Shown here one piece after another: positions 1-12,400 of a DNA stretch of 64,000 nucleotides (positions are counted from its first letter, which is position 1; each line of letters begins with the position of its first letter). The position numbers and the translations under genes were made by a program. The stretch is from Rotaria macrura (taxonomy: Eukaryota > Rotifera > Eurotatoria > Philodinida > Philodinidae), in the NCBI GenBank assembly GCA_900239685.1, contig OENT01000310.1, positions 1-64,000 of the forward strand, given 5' to 3'. Below the pieces are notes generated by a model that saw only the letters and a program-made list of their open reading frames with translations, had not been told where the DNA came from and made no database searches.

Positions 1-2154
1 AATTGTTAGGATTTGAAACAGGTTCCTGAATGAAACTTGACAAGATCCTTGAGATTCAGGATCCTGACAGATCGTTCCAGGAGTTCTCAAGGAATGACAA
101 GGATTGAGACTAGGGGTCGTCGACTTGCTCTATCTGTTGTTAATTAGACAAATCCCTTGGTCAGTATATATAAAACTATTTCTGAATAACCATAAGACAT
201 ATACTAAAAGACTTCAAATCTGATATTGTTGCGGTTATTCAAAATATGATTCTGAAATCGAATCGATTTTCAAAAGTGATTGTATTCAATTCGATTTCTT
301 CCACAAAATTCGAATATCTTTACAAACATCCTGATATAGTTAGTAATGTATTATAACAGATCTCAATGCCCGTATATTCGTTCGGGGAGATTTCTTCCAC
401 TCTGGCAACAGTTACTGCCTTTCGTTCACGATTTAAATGATGAAACTTTCAAAAAGGTGTGGATATCGATGTAGTGAAGTTTATTCTTGCAAATCTAACA
501 CCCACGCTAGCAACTTGCGGCTAATGAACGGATAAGAGATGGTTGGTTTTTCTGAATCCTATAGCAAAACGAATCAATATGGCTTTCAAAAACATTTTTT
601 TGCAGAATTGGTGCTATTTCAGATTTCATATGAATCCAGTTCTTGAATAAATCATTGAAATGAATCAATATGCGCAGTTGTCTAATTCGAGTTCTTCATA
701 TATAAATGAGGATTTAAAAAAGTCCTCGCGCATAATCAACTTTTTAATGATTATTTTGTTATATCTTTGAAACGGTAGATAAAATATATAATCCCCTTAA
801 TATATATTTGATCCTTAATGCTTCGAACAGTGAATGGGATGAATAATCTTCTTAAAATACCTTATCATAAATCCTAAAGGCAGCTGATAAGATCAATAAT
901 CCTCTTCAGATACCTGATCATAAATCTTATCAACTATGCAGATGTTAATAAAGGCTTGCTAATATGTTTTTAATGTTTGGATCGTATAGGTATAGTATTT
1001 GAATCAATCGTCGTCAAAAGTATGTCACGAAGGAGATATCAATGTCAAAACGATAATTATTTATCCTTTATAGGGGGTTTATGAGAGTGTAACGTATAGC
1101 AAACTCTTTAAACAATCGTAGATCTTGTAAACCTTTCATAACCAGTATTTAAGGTTTATAAACCTCTTATTAATAGTGATGCAATGGTGACGGTGAAATT
1201 CGTTTCACTGGTTCATACCGGCAATCAGTTCTAACCCGTATACACTGGTACTAGCCGGTATTAGCCAAATACGGCTGGTATAAATCAATAACAACGGAAT
1301 ACGGCGGGTTTACAATGCTAGAATGGTTACGGTAAGGACCGGTTACTTTCACCGTTGCATCCCTAGTTGTTAAAGCCTCTTGAGATAGTATTATGAAGGA
1401 TTTATGTCTCAGTGAATACAAGATTGAAAACAATTCCTAGCATGTTTTATTTTTCATAAACTTTTTAAGCGTTTGTTACTATACTGTATTTTCTACAGTA
1501 CATTCAGCTAGACCAAGGCCACAGTGTTATTTTGAATTTATTTTTCTCTACGCAACGAACTTTGACAAATAGGATTCAATTAATTAATTTTGATATAAGG
1601 ATAGAATACGAGTGAAAAGATTCAATGAAACCCCAAGTAACTTGCAATCTATGTTAACTATCTCATGTCGCAATATTGGCTGCTTTCGATGAAAGTCTGC
1701 CCGTAAAAATATCAAAATATTTTGTTCGTAGGTTTAGTTTTCACGGGCAATACTCGAGACCTTCAATATTTTACAAAGAAGCTTATCACTAAGAAAAAGA
1801 TAAGAACTTCTGACAGTCGCATTGAAAGATATTCTTCTATTTCATAAATGGACATCGGTAAATATTCGATCTCATCTCTGAGCTAATATTTTGAAAAAAC
1901 ATTAATTCTTGATGAAAATTTTCTTATTCTTGTTGTTTGGAAGGTTTTTTCAAGTTTCAGAACTTGATTATGAAGTTGTAATCTAGAATGATACGTAAGT
2001 ATATGATATATCTCATATTGTTTTTTTTTCTGGTGGGCGGTCTTGTTGGTATTTGTTATTTTACTGATAGTAGCTATGTTAATATAAAAACATATTCGTT
2101 CACAACAGACTACACATTTATCTTCGTTACTGCTAGATTACTTTGATCAAAAGC
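1..2154. other. Intergenic stretch, no gene seen
   Basis: No open reading frame of note and no recognisable domain on either strand. It contains two degenerate copies of a roughly 35-bp unit near 840-935 and a GC-richer stretch with an imperfect inverted repeat near 1240-1300, described separately. The rest is AT-rich sequence without visible structure. The last ~150 bp presumably hold the promoter of the BTB gene that starts at 2155. Confidence 0.5.
840..935. repeat. Two degenerate direct repeats of about 35 bp
   Basis: The segment GAATAATCTTCTTAAAATAC followed by CTTATCATAAATCCTA recurs about 50 bp downstream as CAATAATCCTCTTCAGATAC followed by CTGATCATAAATCTTA. Only two units are visible and both lie outside any gene. 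It is probably a small decayed tandem duplication. Confidence 0.55.
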
Positions 2155-3282
2155 ATGAATACAGCTCCTGTACTTATGTACTTCTCGAATGATGGTACTA
2201 ATTCACAAACTCACCAACCAGATCAAACACAACACAAAACAACTGTGCCAGAAGAACAAAATGTCCCCAAAGCATCAGAAAGATTTATGTTCGGAAATAG
2301 ATTACCAACAACGAATACTAGTGTTGCCCAATTTAATAAGCAGGGTCCCGGTGATCGATTTCAAACAGGTAGTATCGATGTGGATACAGAGCTATTAAAA
2401 CATCTATCGAATGATTTCGCCAATCTACTTGATCTAACGGAAATCAGTGATTGTTGGCTTGATGTAAAAGGCAAGTCATGTTTGACATAAAACCTTGATT
2501 CTATACACAAATATTCACTTGATTGTATTTATTCTCTACTAGGAACATATATGGCTGTTCATCAATGTGTTCTTGCAGCTCGTTCAAAATTTTTTTGTGG
2601 TATATGATAAATAAATACTAATTAGTCTTGAGGTATCTCTAAAAATATTGATTCTATTGATAGATGCTTTGTGTACAAGCGTTAATCAGATTGGTCCCAA
2701 AACTCAAAAAGATTTAGTAACAGCAACTGAGAAAAACAAATTGATATTTACTATTACTAAAGCAGAACCTGAAACCATGAAACAGGTTATCATATATATG
2801 TACACTGCTAAATGTGACTTAAATGAACGCAATGGTAAAAATTCTTTTGCATTTCAGGATTTCTGTAAAATAAAATTTATATCTGTTTTGCAGCAGTACC
2901 TCTTCTCGAAGCTGCCGGCTACTTGGACATTAAAAGTTTAAAATACTATACTGCTCAGTGTAAGTTGTATTCATTGATAAAATTTATTTTTTTCAACTAT
3001 TTTTATTTTTTTAATATTAATTAAGTTATTGTAAATCATATCAGTATACTGAATATCTTGCACTTGTTAGAAATTGCATACGACCAGGAAAATTTACTAC
3101 TTAAACAAAAATGTGTCGACTTTTTCATTGATAATGCCAAGGAAATCATGGATACCAATGAAACTTGGAAACGTTTTACTGGAAAACATCCAGATGTTGT
3201 TAAAGATCTTTTTTATTGGACTTACCATAAAGACGAATACAATAGACAAGCAGCACAATTACAGACACATTCACAATGGTAG
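2155..3282 (+). CDS. BTB/POZ domain protein (speckle-type POZ-like, without MATH domain)
   Basis: Five exons: 2155-2470, 2543-2599, 2664-2834, 2894-2957 (donor ambiguous by 2 bp), 3045-3282. About 105 residues of low-complexity N-terminus precede a BTB domain (LDVKG/TYMAVHQCVLAARSKFF, then MKQVIIYMYTAKCDL and VPLLEAAGYLDIKSL) and a BACK-like tail (LLEIAYDQENLLLKQKC), ending QLQTHSQW. BTB proteins of this type dimerise and often bridge substrates to cullin-3 ubiquitin ligases; that role is inferred from the family. No MATH substrate domain is visible, so the partner is unknown. Intron 1 seems to start with GC instead of GT. The upstream TTG at 2143 is in frame but the first ATG is 2155. A possible 3' splice site (TGCTAG) lies 15 bp before the ATG. 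Poly(A) signals follow at 3336 and 3351. Confidence 0.85.
2471..2542 (+). other. GC-AG intron in BTB gene
   Basis: Exon 1 ends GATGTAAAAG and the intron begins GCAAGT, the consensus donor of rare GC-AG introns; the acceptor is CTCTACTAG. Only this junction keeps the BTB core (DVKG-TYMAVHQ) in frame; the next GT in the area would break it. Confidence 0.7.
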
Positions 3283-3335
3283 TAGTTTAGAGAAAAACAA
3301 AACATTCGTCAACAATTATAAAAAAGAACCGTAAA

Positions 3336-3356
3336 AATAAAAGCTATTTCAATAAA
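3336..3356 (+). terminator. Poly(A) signals of the BTB gene
   Basis: AATAAA at 3336-3341 and again at 3351-3356, 54-69 bp after the BTB stop codon. The converging SLC4 gene ends at 3494, so only about 210 bp separate the two stop codons. Confidence 0.6.
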
Positions 3357-3493
3357 AGATTTCTTTTCATTATGAAAAATACAGTATCGTGTCATTTGCT
3401 ATGCTGTTCTTGTATGACTTTTTTGCTCCTCAAATAAAAGTAAAACGATCAGAAAACCACCGGAGCAAGCGGAGAACGACATCATACGGATCA

Positions 3494-6400
3494 TCATATT
3501 GGTAAATGAACTTGACCGTAGAAGTCAATTTCGTCATCAAAAATACTACTTGGTTCTTCGTTACCATCCAACTAAAATAGAAGCAATATTCATTCTTTTT
3601 ATCTAGAGAAATCATAGTCATATTTACTTCAGTTAGTTCACGTTCTGTAAACATGAGTGGAAGACATGATGTACGAAATGGTACAAGTAAAACGAGTATA
3701 AGTGGAAAAAGAAAGGCAAAATTTGTCATTTTTAATGTAATCAATGAACCTGCAGCAATCACTTGTATGAATGTGAAGAAATTACGTTTCATTTGTCGAA
3801 CCTTAAATAAACAGTTGTTTTATACTTAGTTGAAATTATAAAAAGCATTTGCGTACTCGTCTGAGATAACCGAAATTTGGATGATATTTAGTTGGAATGA
3901 ATGTCATTTTAATTCGACTGAACAGTTGTGTACCAGATATGGATACAATGCCAAAGTATAAGAATATACCGAACAAAGCAGCAACGGGAATTTTACGTAT
4001 GATTGGTGCAGCAAATATTGTGCAACCAATAAATAGATGGACACCAATGTTGGTCAAACGTTGATCTTTTATGTCAATTAAACGAGCTTTCTCTCCAGGT
4101 GCATGTGTATCACTGTATTTAGATAAACTGGCAACATGAGCAAGACTTCGCACTGGTGCTGCACATATCCAAGGGAGACCAAACAGTCCACTAATCGATA
4201 CTAAAATCCCTAGGATAGAACAAACGCAATAGGTGAACAATTATTAGAAAAAAAAGAAAAATATATACCTGCAATCAATATATCTAGATGATAACCAGTG
4301 CCTTTGATAATTTTTGTTGAATAAACACATTTGAGTTTTGATTGAATCATGATACTAATTGAAGAAAAATGCGAAACATGATTTATTTATTTAGTTTGCA
4401 ATTTTTTCGCGTTTTATTGTACCTAGTTAATTCAACTTCGAAAAAAAGTACCACAGATATTAAGACAGCTGGAAATGATGATGCTAAATAAACCCAAAAG
4501 GGTAATCTTTTTCTTAATGGTGATATAAACCAAACATCGCCACGTTCTAAATCACTCGGTCGAATTGAATCTGGCACAGATATTTTCTAGATAGATCAAA
4601 ACAACAACCAACAGTAAGTTCAGCTCATGATTCTTCGTCTTTTCTTATTACCTGCGTAAGACTATGACCACCAGTACTCTTTGTAACTAAAATATCGAAC
4701 AGCACCATAAAGATGAGCGCAATGGTCATACCAAAATCGCTCAACGTTTGCCTTGTCTAAAAGAAGAAAACAGAAATCTTCGGAGAAAATCAAACAAGAT
4801 TGAATGCAATATTGAATAAGAAGTTGAGAAAAACTAATGAACAATATTCTTTCAAAATATGCGTATCATCTAATTCCAAGTGATTAGATCAAAATCAACC
4901 AATGCTTGTTTTAAAAAATTGACATTACTTTCCATTTAACAAATTTTCCACTAAGATTAGATGGCACGAGAAAGAACTCCAAAGAGAGTATATCAAGCGG
5001 ATTCATTTTAAAATTTCAGGGAACTTAAATGATATTATTTTTCATGAGAAACATTTTCAAGAGTACAAAAGAAAATTTCAGCACATCTTTCAGATGTTCT
5101 CTTCAAAACCTTGAAACAATACGAGTACTATCAGTAATTATGAATTTTTATTCTATAGTTTTATGCTTTGAATTCATTTCTGATACTGTTAAATTTGAAA
5201 AGCAAGGTATTAGAGATTTCGAGAACACCTTATCTTGCATTCGTTAAAATTTCATTTGTAAAGATAACATCCGACTACCTTTTTTTAAAAACTGAAAACT
5301 ACAGTTCTTCTTTCACTTAAATGAGTTGTACTTCAAAAAAAGTACAGATAAAAATACAAAAGACTATATTTGTGCAATAAAAACGTCTTCAGTAACGATA
5401 GAAATACTGCATATGCATTAGAAACGATTGATACTTTATCTTTATGAATTCAGTTGACTTAATATATGATTCTTCTATGGATTATTAATTAAATACCATC
5501 ACTATCGATAAGTTTTATGGTGCTTGTTATATTTTCATACGAATCGACGAGTTCAATCCCAGTGACAGAGTTTGATTTTCATTTTCATTCTTGATGCCGA
5601 TGGTTCGTGTCAAATGTTATAACTATACTAGTAACTAGGTTCATTCTTAAACACACGGTGTGCAAGTCCATAAAAATACTCATAAGACAGCAACTTTTAT
5701 TTTTTGACACATCATTAGTTTGTTGCATGATATATTGCATGGTTACTTCTGTTGTCAATTTTATGTTCATTACTATCATAAACGAAATTGCATTTGTTCT
5801 GTTGATATTTGTACACATGCTGTTAATTTTACTTAAAAGTATTTTTTTATTCCAAATTTTAACAAAATATGCTAATAGCATCGCATTAATTCTGACTGAA
5901 AATATAATAATATAATTATGTTTCACATAGTATTAAGCTGCAGCTTATTCCGGGTTCGATTAATAAATCTTTCAACCGTTTCGTAACCAAAACGTTAGTG
6001 AAGAAATAAATCATTCGTCAGTTTATGAGAAGAGCTGAGTTCAGGTCAACAAACAATCGATTATGAATATATCTAGTCTACATCTAATGTACTTTATGAA
6101 ATGAGTACCATTTTACAAAGTTTTCCGTTTCAACATACTGTAATATTCTACTAGTACTCGAACGAAGATTGTTATAATGCCACATTCAGTCAATTGTTAT
6201 GACTTCTGTGCTGTAAAATTGGTGATTGAGCAAGTGCATTTAGTGATAATTTTTATGAATTTCTATTGTTTCTAATAGTGACAAATTGAAAAATTTCATC
6301 GAACGATATCCATCAAAGAAAATTTTTCAATGATGAGACAATCATATCGAACAATTATGTGATGGATCAGAATAGACTTATCTTGAAGTAGATGAAATAT

Positions 6401-9400
6401 CTAAATATTATGATTCGTCAGAAGATTGCATGCATGTCGTGTTTCTATTAGTTCGCTTTTCTTTATATTCTCTTAAGTAGAAGTCTTATTATATATGATT
6501 AGTCTTCGATAGCCAATCTTACGTTAGTCAGAGCTAATGCTAGATTAACCGGTACTCAATAATTAAAAAAACAAGTTATATTATAGAAATTTTCTTTTTC
6601 TTAATCCTATCTCGTTCAACTAATGAATTAGAGAAAGAACTTACTGTTCGACCAAAAAAATTACTGCGTCGAAATCGTTTGAGTGCAACAGCAATAAAAC
6701 ATGTTCCGATCAGTATGATGAACGAAAGAAGTGCTTTATTCGGTAGTTGATTTTCATCATTTGATATGGATTTTGAGCTATTCTGTGATAGAATTGTAAA
6801 AGAAAACGAATCTGGGTTTGATATGCAATCATAGCACGAATATTTCGATGCAGAAGAAAATGAAAAACCATCGTTTAATGACATCACATCATTAACACCG
6901 AACGTTGTATTCAATGTAGACGATAAATTACATGAACAAAAGAATGGATAATCATAATTATGTTTAGATCGAACGGGATTTGAAAGAAATATCTGTGGAA
7001 AAAAAAGTACTAATTGAATGAAACGTAATCAAATCATAGTTTATTTTACCTTATAAAGTTTTTTAAATGGTTCATAAAGGTAAACAAGAGCAATGATGAG
7101 TGCAAATATTTCTTCAGTAAATCGAGTCACATGACGAATCATAAAGCTACCTTCAAAAGCCACAAGGATAATAATAAAAAAAGTTGTCCAGAGACTAACA
7201 CAACATCGTACTGTCCAAAAATCGCAATTTAATGATTGACACAACTAAATGAAAGATATTTATTTCATACGATATAATTTTTCAAAAAGAAAACAACAAT
7301 AATGTATATAGATAAATATATATATATATCTAACTATTCAAACTTAGAAGAAAAAACACAAAACTCTTAGCTCAATACTATAGAATTAAAATGGGACACA
7401 TACTCTAAATGCTATTATCGATCACGTTTGGATCGTGTTCATATATCTACTTTGCAATTTATTTTTCAAACATCATTTTGTTTTATCTGACGTAAATCTG
7501 ATGAAGAAATATTTTATATTTCATTATGATGCTTGATTGATGGCCAGTCTACAATCTGACATAAATATTGTCTGTCTGTTTGTAATCAGTCATTACAAAC
7601 CTGTCCGTCACGTCTGAGTCGAACTATTGCTGCCATTACTATCACGTCTGATACGTAAAGAAGAAAATACTGATACATTTAATTCTACAGTGAATTTAGA
7701 AATCGAATCAAGATTAAATATCAAACTGTTTGTTGTCATTTCCTCCACCATAAAGGATATTTAAAAGCAAACATGTATCAAATGGATGAAATAGAATTTT
7801 TCAAAATAGGACACGTTTTCGAAACAGTATTCTCTGTTCCTAGAAAATATCTCTAAAATTTTATATGAGAGCATTTCTTTAATTGAAACATATTACTTTA
7901 ATTTTAATGAAAAAACTTAAAACAAGTTTCTTCGGCTTAGAAAAATATTATATTGTGACCAATAAAAACAGTACTTTAAAATTAGTGAGCGAAACTTGAA
8001 ATATTGCAAACGCCTTTTGATATTTGATTGCGATACTAACATATTCATACGAAATAAGTCTAACACTCGTAATCAATGTGTAATGATTCATGAAGTAATA
8101 TTATATATTGTAGTTTGACTTGTTTCACATTTAATTTCGACCTCATCTTCTTTATGTTCGTTTTTAAAATTATTTTTAAACTGTAATCCTCAATACTTGA
8201 ATGTCAGCGAAGAGTATTTTGGGATAAAATACTTGTTTTTTGTTTGTATTAGATCAAATATTTACAAGCAAACAATATCATTCTAAGCTCATGTGAACTA
8301 TATTTTATCTTCATTTGACAATCGAAATGATGTTTTCAATTCAAGAGAATATTTTGAAATAAATAACTAGAAAGTATTATTACGAAGACAGTTATTTGAG
8401 TCTACCATCCTGTATTTCTTGAATGCTAGTTTTATAATTGAGAGATTTACAATGATAGATCTACTAAAATAATTCATGGCAGGTGGTCTTTCATGATAAA
8501 CTCAACGGGTATTATCCAATTAAGTAGAAATGTTAATCTGTGAAAATCATTGCTCATATTTTGCTTCAGGTATATATACATCATTGAAAGTGTATACGAT
8601 TATTCGATGTATTATGTTCTCGATTCTCACATGAATAAATCAGCTATAGTTTCATAATTATTTAAAGATAAACATTTTTTTTTCAAGACTCTAACAATGA
8701 TATCGTAGAGATAGATATCAAATATAGAATAAAATCAATCTTGAAATGTATCTATTTAAATTCAGTCAATACTACTAGCCTATGAATAGAAAAATGTTTG
8801 CTATTATTTGATACTTACATCATAAACGAGTTCTTCGAAAACAAGAAATGGTCCAGTTGGTCCAAGAATCAATAGTGGCTGTCCGCTAACAAGTCCAAAT
8901 AGAAAACCATTAATAGAAGAAGCAATCAACATTTCATTTACACCCAATCGATTACAAGTTTTGTCCGCTAATAAAGGCAAAAGTCGAATGAGAAATGATT
9001 GTTTCTTGACAGTTATGTTCATTATAGATTCTCACTTACCTATAATACCACCAAAAGTAAGTGCCGGCGCAAGACAAGCAATAAACATAAATACAAGACT
9101 AATAAAACAATGAAGGGAACAAGCATCCAAAAAATCCGATTTAAAATGAGCATAACGACGATGGATTTCTCGAAAAACACCACCGAATACAAAACCACTT
9201 CTTAAAAATGGATCTTCATCTTGTTTATCATATGACAACGAAGATAGTTTAGCTAAAAGTTTCATATTTATATGAAGTCTAAAATAGTAGATCTAATTAC
9301 CTAACAAAACTCTAGTTGCTAAAATACAAAAGGAAAGTTAAAAAAAAAAGAATTTCTTTCCAAAGACTATTGCTTTTATAATGTGAAATTTACATTGAGA

Positions 9401-12400
9401 TTGCACTGGTTCCGATTGTTGTTGTTGCTGCTGATTATCGCTAGATCTATCACTATTGTGATTTTTGATTTTCGCAGACCTTTGATTCGCATTGTTTTTT
9501 TTTTCTTTAGCAGTTTCAATTATTGGTAATAAAAGTTCTTTATCGTAATCGCCGGGAGGCAAAACAATAGAATCAGAGAGAAAATCATTTATACCACTTA
9601 GCAAATCACGACGATCCATCGCTTGATAAGCCGTGTCACGAAAATCCTAAAACAAGCAAACCAAAGAAGTTTCTACAGAAGATAAATACATTTCTAAAGA
9701 CTCTCTACGTACAGGCGTACTAAAAAGAGTACTTAGAGAACGTCCGATTTCAAAATATTCTTCTCGACCTGGTCCAATAAGTAAAAAGATAAATTTAACG
9801 GGTAATGGAACTTCACTCATTGTATCTTGAATGAAAATAAATATGAAGTTAAATTTGATGTGCCAATCAAAGTAGTCGTACCTATTAAGAGACCTTGAGA
9901 AAGACGAACAAATGCCATGATGGGTCTTGTTAAGCTACCCATACTACCAATAAGTACTTCGGCACATTCGGCACTGTTTGGAATACGTCGCATTACATCA
10001 GACTAAAGTGCAGAAAATCATCGTAGAAATAGATGTTCAATTGAATTTCTGATTGAGTCGTCGGAAAAATATCTTATTTCTGAATTTAAGATGCTCAATA
10101 ATGTTATTCATATACGCATACTTATGAATGACAGTTTTTAGATCTATTCGAAGAAAACCGACATTCACATGACATATTTAATGAATGACATTTTTTTTTC
10201 CATAACGACCTGATTTTGTACTGAGTTTAATACTTTAGTATTGATAAAATTTTAAAATCTAAATCTAAATTTAATTCTGAACATGAACCCCTACTCTTCA
10301 GCTACTGTCCTTGCAATATTGAAAAGCTCTTTCTAAAATTAAATATATTTTTACTCATTTAAATATTCTCGTGTTCTTCCGGGTGAACAGACCACATATT
10401 GCATGACTAACTACTATGAGAAAATATTTCATTGTAAAGTTGAAAATATCAATTCTAGGGTTCATTTCGAATATTTTTAATGTAATTACGTGCTGTCAAA
10501 GTCAAATCCGACTTACTTATGCGCAATGAATACATCGACATAAATGGTCAATATCTAATTAAAAAATGTACTTGAAGTTTATAATTTAGAATGTAATGTT
10601 CGACATGCACGATTGCAACTACGTTTAATCTTTTATATCATAATCGAAGAAGAATTATTTACTAGTTCTATAGCGGCCTTTTAATATAATTTTACGTCTG
10701 ATAAGATAAGTCACACTTACTTATCACTGATGGTAGATCAATGTATTAATACCACTGTCATAAAATTTACTTCAGTATCGAAGAGTGTATGAACAGTTAT
10801 AGAGAAACGATAGTATCATCTTTTTACACAAAAACACAGAAATAGACAAACATACATTAGAGAAATTCATCTTTCATGTAATTGTAAAGTGATCCGATTA
10901 AAAGATTTTTTTCTCTAGATTTTTCTTAATTATTTTTCTATGCATTACTTCTTCTATCTATTATCTTGCTAAACGTTTATTTATTTTTTTATCAAGTAAC
11001 TCGCATGACACTGAATTTTTACCTCATAAAGAATGTATTTCTTTTCTCTAAAAATCTGGCATCCAATTAGTTTTTGTTACTTCTTCTACTGAAAAATCAA
11101 GATTAACTTGAATTTCATATAGCTAGGCTAATTTAAATAACTAAAAACTCATTTGTTATTGTGAAAAATTGTTCTTCTTTTCCGAATTCATGAATTCTCG
11201 TAAGGGAAAACGAGCTTTTTGATTGATTGTCTAATATATTCATTGATTACTTTGTATGGAATTGAATCCCGAGATTTTTTTGCTTGTACTTGTGACAGTC
11301 GATGAGTGGTAACTATTGGCCGTAATTGATTGATACTTTCTTTACTACCATGAGTATTATTGTTTTGTTCAGACATAGTACGTTTCGTATTTAAATCGGT
11401 CATGACAGATTCGTCAATATGATCATACTAGGAAAAAAACAACGATTTCTGTCTTTTGTTTTTTTTTGTTTTGGAATTCAATCAACAACTGACTTTCACA
11501 ACTAGCGTTTTTCCGGCTTTATTTAATTCTCCATTAACTTTCAATTCTAATAAACTTCGTCGTCGTGTGTCATCATAATTAATTTGTTCACTCTTTCGAA
11601 ATGCTAAACTTGCTCGTCGTAAATTCGCTTGAGGGAAATCAAAAATAGATGAACGCCGCCGATATGATCGAGGCTCCGGATGTCTAATTGAAATTATTTT
11701 GTCATATGAGATAGTTCAAAAACAAAACTTTTTCACATCACCCACTACCTGTGATCACTTGTTAAAATATGTAATAGGTCATCTTTATGATCTTTATTCA
11801 TTTGTCCAATGGCAATAGCATCATTAATAATACCATCGTATATGCCTTCTAGTGTTTGTTCATCAAGATCAAGTAACACAATACCTGAAAAACAAAGAAT
11901 TCGAAAACGTAACTTTTCATTTTCGAATAATCTCCGAACCGTATTGTAGACCACGACGTAATTCAAGTAAACTATTAAAATTTAAACAACCGATTCTTGG
12001 TGCTAAAAAATGAATATGAAATTTTACAAAATCAAAGAAATACTCAAATCCGTATATAAAATACAAACCCTGCCAACGTTCCATTTCAACATCAAAGTCT
12101 TCTTCATACCGTATCCATCTGTGTGCAAAGTAGAAGGTTATTTTTCTTTTAGTAAATTTACTCTGTAGTCTTTTATTTTTACCTTGCACATTCATTCCAA
12201 TAATATTCATTATCTTCATCTAATCTTAATTCTTGTAATTCAATAAATAATTCATTGGGTGTGTGATCCACGGACTGAAAAAAAATAAATTCAGTATCAT
12301 GAAAAAAAGAGAGACTAGAATAGAGAAACATGCATACTATTCGTCCTTTATGTGCTCGTTTATAACTTGATCGATGAGCAATTCCTCGTCGTTTTACAGT

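Noticed and set aside
5585-5926. Frames of about 100 codons on both strands
   Set aside because: They lie in the 1.9-kb SLC4 intron between exons at 6645 and 4756, overlap each other antisense, and have biased hydrophobic composition from AT-rich DNA.
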